From NCBI RefSeq assembly GCF_018129065.1, contig NZ_JAAEDM010000017.1, forward strand, positions 1 to 64,000: a DNA stretch of 64,000 nt, read 5' to 3'. Every line of letters begins with the position of its first letter. Position 1 is the stretch's first letter. Below are positions 44,049 to 52,411 of this stretch, one piece after another. The notes below the pieces were generated by a model. The model worked only from the letters and a program-made list of their open reading frames with translations. It ran no database searches and was not told where the DNA came from. This stretch comes from Neoroseomonas soli. Lineage in GTDB: Bacteria > Pseudomonadota > Alphaproteobacteria > Acetobacterales > Acetobacteraceae. Position numbers and translations under genes: made by a program.

Positions 44049-44990
44049 TCAGCCCGAGGCTTTCCGCGCCTCCAGCAGGCGCACCAGCGCCGCATCCCGC
44101 CGGCGCGCGAGTTCCGCCGGCGTGGCGCCGCCCGTGCCTTCCGCGACGCCTTCCACCAGCATCCGCTGCACGGCCCCATTCACCTTCGGATCGCCGAGGT
44201 CCAACCACCAGGATTCCAGCGCCGGCAGGAGGTGATGGAGGAAATGGTCCATCCCGCCCTCCCCGCCCGCCAGGTGGAAGGTGGTGTGCGGGCCCATCAG
44301 CGCCCAGCGCAGGCCGGGGCCCTCGCTGATCGCGGCATCCACGTCGGCCACGGACGCCACGCCCTCCGCCACCAGATGCACCGCCTCCCGCCACAGCGCG
44401 GCCTGCAGGCGGTTGGCGAGATGGCCCGGCACCTCCTTGCGGATCTCGATCGGGTGCTTGCCGATGGAGCGGTAGAACGCCATCGCCGCGGCCACGGCCT
44501 CCGGGCAGCCCTTGGCGCCGCCCACCACCTCGACCAGCGGGATCAGGTGCGGCGGGTTGAAGGGATGGCCGATCAGCACGCGTTCCGGATGCGCGCAATT
44601 CGCCGACAACTGGCTCGCCAGCAGGCCGGAGGTCGAGGAGGAGATCACCACATCCGCCGGCAGCGCCGCATCCAGCCGCGCCAGCAACTCCTGCTTGATC
44701 GGCAGCCGTTCCGGCGCGCTCTCCTGCACGAAATCCGCGCCGGCGACGGCGGCGACCGGGTCGGCCTCGAACCGCCAGGCCTTCGGGTCGGCATCCGCCT
44801 TGCCGCCGAGGCGCATCAGGATCGGCCAGGCTTCCTCCACCATCCGCCGGACCAGGTCGGGCGCGCCCGGCGAGGGGTCGCTCGTCACCACCTCCAGCCC
44901 GCGGCTGAGGAAATACGCCGCCCAGGAGGCGCCGATCGTGCCCGCGCCGACCACCGCGACGCGCTTCACCGTGCCCGCTTCACCCCGCAT
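44049..44990 (-). CDS. 3-hydroxyacyl-CoA dehydrogenase-family protein (carnitine 3-dehydrogenase-like)
   Basis: 313 aa; ATG 44990 is favoured by GGGAGGGA six bases upstream; ATG 45005 is possible. Rossmann motif VAVVGAGTIGASWAAYFLSRGLEVVTSDP, catalytic His region LIGHPFNPPHLIPLVEVVGG and the helical dimer domain (PGHLANRLQAALWREAVHLVAEGVAS). This arrangement matches the short 3-hydroxyacyl-CoA dehydrogenase group that includes L-carnitine 3-dehydrogenase. Substrate unknown. Divergent from the beta-lactamase-like gene. Confidence 0.85.
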   Translation of the reverse strand: MRGEAGTVKRVAVVGAGTIGASWAAYFLSRGLEVVTSDPSPGAPDLVRRMVEEAWPILMRLGGKADADPKAWRFEADPVAAVAGADFVQESAPERLPIKQELLARLDAALPADVVISSSTSGLLASQLSANCAHPERVLIGHPFNPPHLIPLVEVVGGAKGCPEAVAAAMAFYRSIGKHPIEIRKEVPGHLANRLQAALWREAVHLVAEGVASVADVDAAISEGPGLRWALMGPHTTFHLAGGEGGMDHFLHHLLPALESWWLDLGDPKVNGAVQRMLVEGVAEGTGGATPAELARRRDAALVRLLEARKASG

Positions 44991-45091
44991 GCCGGTCCCT
45001 CCCATGCTGCGCGGGCAGGCTACATCGCCCGCCCCACCCTGGCCACGCGGCGGCGCCGGGGGTAGCGTCCGGCCAAACCGGAGGACGCCCC

Positions 45092-45934
45092 ATGCAGGAT
45101 CTCGTCGGCAGGCTGAACGCCATCTGCGACGCCCAACCCTTCGACACGACCTGGTACGTGAAGGACCTCGCGACCGGCTGGGAAGCGGACCGCGGCGGCG
45201 ACGTGGTGGTGCCTTCGGCATCCACGCGCAAGACCTCGATCCTGATGCACGCGCTGTCGAAGGTGCATGAAGGGAAGCTGCGCCTCGACGAGCCCTGCAC
45301 CATCGAGGCCCGCCTGCAGGAAGGCGTGGACAGCGGCACCTACCAGTACATGACGCCCGGCTGCGTCATTCCGCTGCGCGATGCCTTCGTGAACATGATC
45401 ATCACCAGCGACAACGTCTGCACGCAGATCGTGCTGGAACGGCTGGACCGCGACGAACTCAACGCCTGGTGCAAGCGCATCGGCATGACCGGCACCACGC
45501 ACCGCGTGAACTTCCCCCCGCCGGGCCTGGCCTGGGACCACCCGGTCGAGGCGGTGGCGAGCACCACCGCGCGCGACCAGGGCCTGCTGCTCGACCGCAT
45601 GGTGAAGGGCGCATCGGACGCGGCGGAGGCGGCGGCCCTGGGCGCGACGCCGGAACTGTGCGGCCTCGCGCTCGACATCCTGTCCTGGCAGCGGTTGCGC
45701 AACCTGATCCCGTCGCTGCTGCCGCAGAAGGCCAAGGTCGCGAACAAGACCGGCCGCGGCCCGCGCGGCCGCATGGATGCGGGCGTCGTGTACAAGAACG
45801 ACGCGCCGCGCTTCATCATCTCGATCTACACGGACCGGGTGCCCGACACCCTGCCGGACGGGCTGCCCGGTTATACCGCAGCCTATGCCACCGCCGGGCG
45901 ACTGACCCGGGCCTGCTGGGATGCGATGAACTGA
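45092..45934 (+). CDS. Cytosolic serine hydrolase of the class A beta-lactamase fold
   Basis: 280 aa with no signal peptide (MQDLVGRLNAICDAQPFDTTWYVKDLATG). All three serine-beta-lactamase motifs are present: S44-T-R-K47 (SxxK), S106-D-N108 (SDN) and K219-T-G221 (KTG), with spacing close to class A. TTARDQGLLLDRM resembles the stretch after the omega loop, but no clear Glu166 equivalent is visible. Without export it cannot protect the cell wall, so an amidase, esterase or D-peptidase acting on a metabolite is more likely than antibiotic resistance. It is followed one base later by the HTD2-type hydratase and then a CitE-type lyase, suggesting a catabolic role. Confidence 0.82.
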   Translation: MQDLVGRLNAICDAQPFDTTWYVKDLATGWEADRGGDVVVPSASTRKTSILMHALSKVHEGKLRLDEPCTIEARLQEGVDSGTYQYMTPGCVIPLRDAFVNMIITSDNVCTQIVLERLDRDELNAWCKRIGMTGTTHRVNFPPPGLAWDHPVEAVASTTARDQGLLLDRMVKGASDAAEAAALGATPELCGLALDILSWQRLRNLIPSLLPQKAKVANKTGRGPRGRMDAGVVYKNDAPRFIISIYTDRVPDTLPDGLPGYTAAYATAGRLTRACWDAMN

Positions 45935-45935
45935 C

Positions 45936-46811
45936 ATGACGACCGACGCCGAATTCGAAGCCGCGATCGCGGCACTGCAGGACTGGGTGGGCCGCGAGCG
46001 CATCGTGGAGGACGAGATCGGCCTCTCCTCCGCCCGCCGCATCGCGGGGATGCTGGACATCGACCCCGCTTCGCTGAAGCAGGGCGACGAGCTGCCGCCG
46101 CACTGGTTCACGATGTTCTTCCCCGACATCGCGAAGCAGTCCGACATCGGCCCCGACGGCCACCCCAACAAGGGCGTCTTCCTGCCGCCGATCCCCCTGC
46201 CCCGCCGCATGGGCGCCGGCCGCCGCGTGACCATCGACGGCACGCTCCGCATCGGCCAGCCGGCCATCAAGCGCGCCATCGTCGCGCAGGTCCTGCCGAA
46301 GATCGGCCGCACCGGCCGCATGGCGATCCTGACCATGCGCCATGTCATCGAGTCCGAGGGCAAGGTCGTCGCCGTGGACGAGTTCGACGCGATGTACCGC
46401 GAGGCCCCGCAGCCCGGCCAGGCCAGCCCGCAGACACCGCCCGTCGCCGCGCCGACCAACGCGGCCTTCGCGGAGAAGGTGCTGCTCTCCTCGCCGCTGG
46501 TGTTCCGCTATTCCTCCGTCACCTGGAACGCGCACCGCATCCACTACGACGCGGATTACTCCCGGCAGGAGGAAGGCTACCCGGCCACGGTGCAGAATGG
46601 CGGGCTGACCATGCAACTCATGCTCGACGCCGCGCTGAAGCGCGCGCCGGGGCGGCTGACCGGCTTCACCGCGCGGCTCGCGCGCCCGCTCTGGGTGGGG
46701 GACATCGTGACGCTCTGCGGCGCCGCGCCCGCGGACGGGAAGATGGAATGCTGGGCGGCCGACAAGGACGGCAATCTCTGCGCCAAGATGGACCTGGAGT
46801 TCGCGGCATGA
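45936..46811 (+). CDS. HTD2/MaoC-family CoA hydratase (mesaconyl-C4/itaconyl-CoA hydratase type)
   Basis: 291 aa. Double hot-dog protein of the FAS1-type dehydratase/HTD2 family: an N-terminal hot-dog (LPPHWFTMFFPDIAKQSDIGPDGHP... LPRRMGAGRR), the linker, and the catalytic C-terminal hot-dog with VFRYSSVTWNAHRIHYDADYSRQEEGYPATVQNGG, where the Asn/His and Asp act. Mesaconyl-C4-CoA or itaconyl-CoA hydratase is the nearest characterised role. It is coupled by ATGA to a CitE-type lyase, which is the expected next step ((S)-citramalyl-CoA cleavage). A second paralogue is at 54097. Confidence 0.85.
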   Translation: MTTDAEFEAAIAALQDWVGRERIVEDEIGLSSARRIAGMLDIDPASLKQGDELPPHWFTMFFPDIAKQSDIGPDGHPNKGVFLPPIPLPRRMGAGRRVTIDGTLRIGQPAIKRAIVAQVLPKIGRTGRMAILTMRHVIESEGKVVAVDEFDAMYREAPQPGQASPQTPPVAAPTNAAFAEKVLLSSPLVFRYSSVTWNAHRIHYDADYSRQEEGYPATVQNGGLTMQLMLDAALKRAPGRLTGFTARLARPLWVGDIVTLCGAAPADGKMECWAADKDGNLCAKMDLEFAA

Positions 46812-47677
46812 CGCGCGCCGCCCCCGCCACCTGGCGGTCGCTGATGTTCGTCCCCGCGACCGGTGAGAAGTTCGTCGCCAAGGCGCATACCCGCGGCGCG
46901 GACGTGGTGATCCTCGACCTCGAGGATTCAATCCCGCCGGGAGAAAAGCAGGCCGCGCGCGACGCGCTGCCCAAGGCCTCCGCCACCGTCGGCCAGGCCG
47001 GCGCGGAAGTCGCGGTGCGCATCAACCGCGCGCTCGACCTTGCCGTGCCGGACATCGCTGCGGCGGTGATGCCCTCGATCGGCACGCTGATGCTGCCCAA
47101 GGTGATGGGGCCGGAGCATATCCGGCTGCTGTCCGAAGTGGTGACGGCGCGCGAGGCGGCGCTCGGCATGGCCATCGGCCACACGCGCCTCGTCGCGGTG
47201 GTCGAGACGCCGGACGCCCTGCCGCTGCTCGGCGCCATCGCCACCGCCGACCCGCGCGTGGTGGCGATCGGCGTGGGCGCGGAGGACCTCTCGACCGAGC
47301 TGGAGGCGGTGCCGGGTGCGGACCTGCTCTACCATTTCGGGATGATGGTGGTCGCCGCCGCACGCGCGGCGAGGATCCAGCCCATGGGTTCGGTCGGGCC
47401 CTTCGCGGATTTCTCGGATCTCGAGGGCTACCGCGCCTCCCTGCGGCGGTCCCGCGCGCTCGGCTTCGCCTGCCAGGCCTGCATCCACCCGGCGCAGGTC
47501 GGGATCGTCAACGAGGAATACGGGCCATCGCCGGCCGAGGTGGAACGCGCGCGACGGCTGCTCGCCGCCTTCGACGCGGCGCTGGCGGAGGGCAAGGGCG
47601 CCGTGGCCTTCGAAGGGCAGATGATCGACCTGCCGGTGGTGGAACGCGCGCGAAGGCTGCTGGCCCGGGCACGCTGA
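46808..47677 (+). CDS. HpcH/HpaI/CitE-family CoA ester lyase
   Basis: 289 aa from ATG 46808, overlapping the hydratase stop. CitE-like features are present: RSLMFVPATGEKFVAKAHTRGADVVILDLEDSIPPGEK, VRINRA, LPKVMG, VAVVETPDALPLL, GVGAEDLSTEL and ACIHPAQVGIVN. The family cleaves citramalyl-CoA, malyl-CoA or citryl-ACP; with an itaconyl/mesaconyl hydratase upstream, (S)-citramalyl-CoA to acetyl-CoA plus pyruvate is the likely reaction. The ORF is intact and ends before a 460-bp noncoding stretch. Confidence 0.87.
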   Translation: MTRAAPATWRSLMFVPATGEKFVAKAHTRGADVVILDLEDSIPPGEKQAARDALPKASATVGQAGAEVAVRINRALDLAVPDIAAAVMPSIGTLMLPKVMGPEHIRLLSEVVTAREAALGMAIGHTRLVAVVETPDALPLLGAIATADPRVVAIGVGAEDLSTELEAVPGADLLYHFGMMVVAAARAARIQPMGSVGPFADFSDLEGYRASLRRSRALGFACQACIHPAQVGIVNEEYGPSPAEVERARRLLAAFDAALAEGKGAVAFEGQMIDLPVVERARRLLARAR

Positions 47678-48139
47678 CGCTTGATCCGCGGGGGCGTTGA
47701 GGGTATAGGAATTTAATCTCTGGCGGAGCCTTGTCCGGCGACAGCCGGAGGGGCTCCGCCCCTCCGAACCACCCCGCCAAAGGCCGAAAGGTCATTGCGC
47801 CGTTCGACGTGGTTGTGGATTCGACAGAAGTGGGCCGGTTTCCCGCCACTTTCGCCCGGCGGAAGACCGCGCCATCCACACCAAGGTCGAACAACGCCAA
47901 GGCCTTTGGAAACCGATACCTGGGCTGGTTGTTGAGAGTCCCAGCGCGCTCTTGATGCGTTGCCAGGGCGGGTGGGCCGTCTCCCGACGCCCGGGACCCC
48001 GGATCTGGTTTCCAAAGGCCTTTCGGCCTTTGGCCGGAGGGGTTCGGGGAGGGCAGAGCCCTCCCCGATCAACGCCGGGGATTTGGGGGCGGCGGCGCCC
48101 TCCCCGCCACCCCCGATAAAGTCCTAAAAGCCTAAAGTC
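47678..48139. other. 462-bp noncoding stretch with structured repeats
   Basis: No credible gene. It holds the composite palindromic element described separately (47747-48066), GC-rich stems near 48076-48116, and three CCTAAA units at 48123-48143 that run into the stop of the monooxygenase gene. Small open frames here lack ribosome sites and family similarity. Confidence 0.6.
47747..48066. repeat. Composite inverted-repeat element (MITE- or REP-like)
   Basis: Two related ~45-bp units lie in inverted orientation at the ends. Each has a GC hairpin (GGAGGGGC/GCCCCTCC at 47747-47765; GGGGAGGGC/GCCCTCCCC at 48046-48066), a GAACC-like joint and a perfect 15-bp repeat CCAAAGGCCGAAAGG (47777-47791; reverse complement 48019-48033). 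A second perfect 16-bp inverted pair AAGGCCTTTGGAAACC lies inside (47899-47914; reverse complement 48007-48022), and an imperfect pair occurs at 47801-47820/47875-47895. The region can fold as one long branched RNA. Confidence 0.6.
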
Positions 48140-48442
48140 CTAAAGTTCGCACATCGTCAGGAAGCGTTCGTCGATCAGCGGCGTGTAGGCCTCGCGCACC
48201 TTGGGCATGCGCGGGTTCTGGGTATGCGCCTTCACCGCATCGCGGTCGGCATAGACCTCGACCAGCATCACGCGGCCTTCGTCCTTCGTGCCGTCCGCCT
48301 TCAGCGGCTGCAGCACCTCGAAGCGCTCGCAGCCCGGTTCCTCGGCGACGGTGAGCTTCGCGTGTTCGCGGATCAGCGCATCGAAGGCGGCGTGGCAGCC
48401 GGGCTTCGGGCGGAATTCGACGTGGATGGCGATCTTCGGCAT
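48140..48442 (-). CDS. Antibiotic-biosynthesis-monooxygenase (ABM/YgiN-like) domain protein
   Basis: 100 aa. A dimeric ferredoxin-like fold of the ABM family: IAIHVEFRPKPGCHAAFDALIREHAKLTVAEEPGCERFEVLQP, then VMLVEVYADRDAVKAHTQNPRMPKV. Relatives are quinol monooxygenases or heme-degrading and stress proteins. The length and spacing match the family. It lies 59 bp from the start-distal end of dadA on the same strand and may be co-transcribed, but a functional link is not obvious. Confidence 0.85.
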   Translation of the reverse strand: MPKIAIHVEFRPKPGCHAAFDALIREHAKLTVAEEPGCERFEVLQPLKADGTKDEGRVMLVEVYADRDAVKAHTQNPRMPKVREAYTPLIDERFLTMCEL

Positions 48443-48501
48443 GGCGGTTCCTTCCCTTGCGGATGGCGCAAGGTTGGCGCGGAACCGCCGCGCCGGGAAG
48501 A

Positions 48502-49761
48502 TCAGGCCGCCGCGTAGCGGGACAGGGCCAGGTCGGAGGTCTCGATCTCCGGCTTCTTGCCCGTGACGAGGTCCGCCAGCACGCGGCCCGACCCGCAGGC
48601 CATGGTCCAGCCCAGCGTGCCGTGGCCGGTGTTGAGGTGCATGTTGCGGAAGCGCGTCGGCCCCACCACCGGCGTGCCGTCCGGCGTCATTGGGCGCAGG
48701 CCGGTCCAGAAGGAGGCCTCGGCCACGTCGCCGCCGCGCGGGAAGAGGTCGGTGACGGAATGCTCGAGCGTCTCCCGCCGCGGCTTGCGCAGTTGCAGCG
48801 AGAAGCCGGCCAGTTCCGCCGTGCCACCGACGCGGATGCGGTCGCCGAGGCGGGTGATCGCGACCTTGTAGGTCTCGTCCATGACGGTGGAGACCGGGGC
48901 GCCGCCCTCATCCTTCACCGGCAGGGTCAGCGAGTAGCCCTTCACCGGATAAACCGGCACGCGCACGCCGAGCGGCGCAAGCAGTTCCGGCGTGAAGCTG
49001 CCGAGGGCCACGACGTAGCTGTCGGCCGTTTCAACGCCTGCCTCGGTGACGATGCCGGTGATGCGGTCCCCTTCGGACTGCAACCCGCGGATGTTCACAC
49101 CGTAGCGGAACTTCACCCCGATCGCCTCGGCCATGCCGGCCAGGCGCTGGGTGAAGATGTGCGCGTCACCGGTCTCGTCGCCCGGCAGGCGCAGGCCGCC
49201 GACGAACTTGCCCTGCACGTGCTTCAGCGCCGGCTCGGCAGCCATGCAGGCGGTCGGGTCGAGCACTTCGTAAGGCACCTTGAAGGTGTCGAGCACCGCG
49301 GTGTCGTCACCCACGTGGTCGAGCTGCTTCTGCGTGCGGAAAAGCTGCAACGTGCCCATGGAACGGCCGTCATAGGCGATGCCCGTCTCGCGGCGCAGGT
49401 CGCCGAGGCAATCGCGGGAGTATTCGGCGAGCCGGACCATGCGCGTCTTGTTGAGGCGATAGGCGGCCTCGGTGCAGTTCGCGAGCATCATGGCGAGCCA
49501 GGAATAGAGGCGCCGATCCGCCCGCGGCCACAGCACCAGCGGCCGGTGGCGCATCATCAGCCACTTCAGTGCCTTGACCGGGATGCCCGGCCCCGCCCAG
49601 GGGGCCGAATAGCCGTAGGAGAGCTGCCCCGCATTGGCGAAGGAGGTCTCCATGCCCGCCGCAGTCTGGCGGTCGAGCACCGTCACTTCATGCCCCGCGC
49701 GGGCCAGGTACCAGGCGCTGGTGACGCCGACGACGCCGCTGCCGAGGACGATGACGCGCAT
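48502..49761 (-). CDS. dadA: D-amino-acid dehydrogenase
   Basis: 419 aa from ATG 49761 ([32 protein letters not shown]). DAO-fold FAD protein: GxGxx[23 protein letters not shown], the Trp/Arg substrate region, [19 protein letters not shown] and [22 protein letters not shown], which is the DadA C-terminal signature. It deaminates D-amino acids to 2-oxoacids at the inner membrane, passing electrons to the quinone pool. It is divergent from an Lrp/AsnC regulator, the usual local control of dad genes. Confidence 0.92.
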   Translation of the reverse strand: MRVIVLGSGVVGVTSAWYLARAGHEVTVLDRQTAAGMETSFANAGQLSYGYSAPWAGPGIPVKALKWLMMRHRPLVLWPRADRRLYSWLAMMLANCTEAAYRLNKTRMVRLAEYSRDCLGDLRRETGIAYDGRSMGTLQLFRTQKQLDHVGDDTAVLDTFKVPYEVLDPTACMAAEPALKHVQGKFVGGLRLPGDETGDAHIFTQRLAGMAEAIGVKFRYGVNIRGLQSEGDRITGIVTEAGVETADSYVVALGSFTPELLAPLGVRVPVYPVKGYSLTLPVKDEGGAPVSTVMDETYKVAITRLGDRIRVGGTAELAGFSLQLRKPRRETLEHSVTDLFPRGGDVAEASFWTGLRPMTPDGTPVVGPTRFRNMHLNTGHGTLGWTMACGSGRVLADLVTGKKPEIETSDLALSRYAAA

Positions 49762-49824
49762 GGACCCAACCCCTTCCCGGAGGAATGTTGCAATGGAATG
49801 ATGGTGGGCCGGATTGCGCCGCAT

Positions 49825-49854
49825 TTGCTGTCAATCAGACGCAGGACTCGCTAT
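49825..49854 (+). promoter_or_regulatory. Promoter of the Lrp-family regulator
   Basis: TTGCTG (49825-49830), 18-bp spacer, CGCTAT (49849-49854), 50 bp before the regulator ATG. The two decamer repeats lie just downstream of it. Confidence 0.4.
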
Positions 49855-49867
49855 TCCTGGCCGCAGT

Positions 49868-49897
49868 CTTCGCAGAAACCACGAAACCTTCGCAGAA
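49868..49897. promoter_or_regulatory. Direct-repeat operator, likely Lrp/AsnC autoregulation
   Basis: CTTCGCAGAA is repeated exactly at 49868-49877 and 49888-49897, 20 bp apart (about two helical turns), so the sites face the same side of the DNA. They sit between the divergent dadA and Lrp-family genes, directly before the regulator ATG. Confidence 0.45.
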
Positions 49898-49904
49898 TCC
49901 GCCA

Positions 49905-50351
49905 ATGCTCGACGAGGCCGACCACCGCATCCTCCGGGCCCTCCGCCAGGACGGGCGCATCACCAACGCCGCGCTGGCCGAAGCGGTGGGCCTGTCCCAA
50001 TCCGCCTGCCTGCGCCGCCTGCGCCTGCTCGAACGCAGCGGGGTGATCCGCGGCTACACCGCGATCATCGAGGAACCGCAGCAGCGGGATACGGTGACGG
50101 TCATCGTGCAGATCACCCTCGACCGCCAGACGGAGGAACACCTCTCCCGCTTCGAGACGGCGGTGCGCCGCCTGCCCGAAGTGCGGGAATGCTTCCTGAT
50201 GACCGGGATGTCCGACTACCTGCTGCGCGTGGAGGCGCGCGACGCCGCGGATTACGAGCGGATCCACAAGGAACAGCTCTCCCGCCTGCCGGGCGTCGCG
50301 CGGATCCAGTCCTCCTTCGCGATCCGCAGGGTGATCGGCAGCCGCGCCTAG
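49905..50351 (+). CDS. Lrp/AsnC-family transcriptional regulator
   Basis: 148 aa. N-terminal winged HTH (LDEADHRILRALRQDGRITNAALAEAVGLSQSACLRRLRLLERSGVIRGYTAII) and C-terminal RAM effector domain (VTVIVQITLDRQTEEHLSRFETAVRRLPEVRECFLMTGMSDYLLRVEARDAADYERI). ATG 49905 gives a standard-length family member. It probably senses an amino acid and controls the divergent dadA gene. Its 3' end overlaps the convergent DapA-family gene by 4 bp. Confidence 0.93.
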   Translation: MLDEADHRILRALRQDGRITNAALAEAVGLSQSACLRRLRLLERSGVIRGYTAIIEEPQQRDTVTVIVQITLDRQTEEHLSRFETAVRRLPEVRECFLMTGMSDYLLRVEARDAADYERIHKEQLSRLPGVARIQSSFAIRRVIGSRA

Positions 50352-51271
50352 GCGGCGGCCGCCAGCGTCTGCGTCCGCGCCAGCCGCGCGAGAAGGTAAT
50401 CCACCTCGCCCGCCGTCTCCGCCGTCAACTTCGGCCCGGGGGCGCGCAGCGTGTCGTGCGCGATGATGCCGCGTCGCTTCAGCACATACTTGCGGATGGC
50501 AAGCCCGAGCCCCGGCTGCACTTCCGTGCGGATCAGCGGCAGGTGCAGGTCGAACAGGTCCTGCGCCGCGTCGCGCTGACCCGCCCACATCAGTTCGCAT
50601 ACCTTCACCAGCATCTCCGGGAAGGCGTAGCCGGTCATGATGCCGTCCGCGCCGCGCGCCAGTTCCTCCGGCAGGAACTGCCCGCCCACGCCGCCGAGGA
50701 TGGAGACGCGCGGCATCTTCCCCTCGGCTTCCATGCGCCGGATCGCCGTCAGCTTGTCGAGGCCCGGCCAGTCCTCCGCCTTCAGCATGACCATGCGCGG
50801 GTCCTGCGCCATGCGCGCGATCATCGGCGCGGTCATGGTGATGCCGGTGAGCTGCGGATAATCCTGCAGCACGAAGGGTGCCTCCACCGCGTCCATTGCC
50901 TGGGCGATGTAGGAGACCACCGCCTCGTCGCCCTTCAGCCCCGGCGCCGGGGACACCATGACGCCCGCGGCGCCGAGGTCCATCGCTCCGCGCGAAAGCG
51001 CCTTCATCTGCGCGAAGCCCGGCGCGGACGCGCCCACCACCACCGGCACCCGCCCCGCAACGCGCTTCAGCACGCGCCCGACGAAGGCCAGCGATTCCTC
51101 CTGGGTCAGCTTCGGCGCCTCCCCCATCACGCCGAGCAGCGTCAGCCCGCTCGCCCCGGCGGCGAGGAAGGCGTCGGTCATGCGGTCCGCGCTCACGAGG
51201 TCGAGCGACCCGTCGGGCAAGAACGGCGTCGGCGCGATGACGAAAACGCCCTTGGCGGAACGGTCGAGCAT
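50348..51271 (-). CDS. DapA-family (dihydrodipicolinate synthase-like) aldolase/lyase
   Basis: 307 aa. ATG 51271 is preferred because GGGGAGG lies seven bases upstream; an ATG at 51277 is too close to that site. TIM-barrel motifs: VIAPTPFLPDGSLD, GLTLLGVMGEAPKLTQEE (in place of GTTGE), QDYPQLTG with the catalytic Tyr, and VMLKAEDWPG with the Schiff-base Lys. The class I aldolases and dehydratases of this family act on 2-oxoacids; lysine synthesis is unlikely here because the GTTGE glycine loop is changed. It is divergent from the Bug-led catabolic operon. Confidence 0.87.
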   Translation of the reverse strand: MLDRSAKGVFVIAPTPFLPDGSLDLVSADRMTDAFLAAGASGLTLLGVMGEAPKLTQEESLAFVGRVLKRVAGRVPVVVGASAPGFAQMKALSRGAMDLGAAGVMVSPAPGLKGDEAVVSYIAQAMDAVEAPFVLQDYPQLTGITMTAPMIARMAQDPRMVMLKAEDWPGLDKLTAIRRMEAEGKMPRVSILGGVGGQFLPEELARGADGIMTGYAFPEMLVKVCELMWAGQRDAAQDLFDLHLPLIRTEVQPGLGLAIRKYVLKRRGIIAHDTLRAPGPKLTAETAGEVDYLLARLARTQTLAAAA

Positions 51272-51430
51272 GGGCATGCCTCCCCAGTGTGGACTTGGCG
51301 CCACCATAGCGCCGGCCGCAGGAACGGCCAGATGGCCCGGTCCTGCATCCGCGCCGTCCCGCTGCTTTGAAGCCCGGCGGCGGCGTGGCATACCTCGTGG
51401 CGTCCAGGAACGACGCGAGGAAAACCTCCC

Positions 51431-52411
51431 ATGACCAGCCGCCGACAGGTGCTGGCAGCCGCCGTGGCCATTGCGTCCGCGCGCACCGCACAGGCCCAGC
51501 CCGCCTGGCCCGACCGCCCCATCCGCGTGATCGTGCCTTTCGCCGCCGGCGGCAATGCCGACACCATCGCGCGGATCCTGCAGCCTCGCCTGCAGGAACG
51601 GCTGGGCCAGCCCGTGGTGGTCGAGAACCGCCCCGGTGCCGGCGGCAGCGTTGGCGCCGAGGCCGTCGCGCGCGCCAGGCCTGATGGCTACACGCTGCTG
51701 ATCGGCTCCAACGGCCCGCTCAGCGTGAACCCGGTCGTGCAGGCGCGCCTGCCCTATGACGCGGCCAGGGATTTCGCGCCGGTCGCCATGGCGATGCAGG
51801 TGCCGCATTGCCTGATGGTGCAGACGAACTCGCCTTATCGCAGCGTCGCCGATGTCGTCGCGGCATCCCGCGCGCAGGCGGATGCGATCGGCATCGGAAC
51901 GGCGGGGGTGGCGAGCGCGACGCATCTCGCGCTCGAATCCTTCAAGGCCGCGAGCGGCGCGCGGCTGCTGCACGTGCCCTATCGCGGCGGCGGCGCGGCG
52001 GTGCCGGACTTCATCGCCGGCAACCTGCCGATGCTGTTCACCGAATTCTCCACCGCATTGCCGCTGCACAACGACCGCAAGGGACGCATCATCGCCGTCG
52101 CCTCCGCCGCGCGGCTGCCGGCATTGCCGGACGTGCCGACGATGATCGAGCAGGGCGTCGCGAACTTCGTCGCGGCATCCTATGTCGGGTTGCTGGCGAC
52201 GGCTGGCTCCCCGCCGGAGGCGATGCGCGCGCTCGGCGCCGCCATGGCCGCGATCGTCGCCGAGCCCGATTTCCGCGCCCGCATGGCCGCGATGGGGGGC
52301 GAGGCCGCGAACGGCGCGCTCGCCACTCCCGACGGCTTCGCCGCCTTCATCGCCGCCGACCTCGGGACATCGCGCGCCGCCGCGCAAGCCGCAGGAATCC
52401 GCCCCGAATGA
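51431..52411 (+). CDS. Bug/TctC-family solute receptor
   Basis: 326 aa. Twin-arginine-like signal TSRRQVLAAAVAIASARTAQAQ, then PDRPIRVIVPFAAGGNADTIARILQPRLQERLGQPVVVENRPGAGG and HVPYRGGGAAVPDFIAGNLPMLF. It heads an eight-gene operon (51431-58765) and overlaps the next gene by ATGA. The ligand is probably the compound degraded by that operon; TctA/TctB partners are not in the window. Confidence 0.92.
   Translation: MTSRRQVLAAAVAIASARTAQAQPAWPDRPIRVIVPFAAGGNADTIARILQPRLQERLGQPVVVENRPGAGGSVGAEAVARARPDGYTLLIGSNGPLSVNPVVQARLPYDAARDFAPVAMAMQVPHCLMVQTNSPYRSVADVVAASRAQADAIGIGTAGVASATHLALESFKAASGARLLHVPYRGGGAAVPDFIAGNLPMLFTEFSTALPLHNDRKGRIIAVASAARLPALPDVPTMIEQGVANFVAASYVGLLATAGSPPEAMRALGAAMAAIVAEPDFRARMAAMGGEAANGALATPDGFAAFIAADLGTSRAAAQAAGIRPE

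Noticed and set aside
45092-45934. Antibiotic-resistance beta-lactamase
   Set aside because: There is no signal peptide, no clear Glu166 equivalent, and the gene sits in a metabolic operon.
47731-47955. 74-codon open frame inside the composite repeat
   Set aside because: No ribosome site, no family similarity, and its sequence is made of the inverted repeats.
50348-51271. Lysine-biosynthetic DapA
   Set aside because: The GTTGE loop is changed to GVMGE, and the gene is next to catabolic genes.
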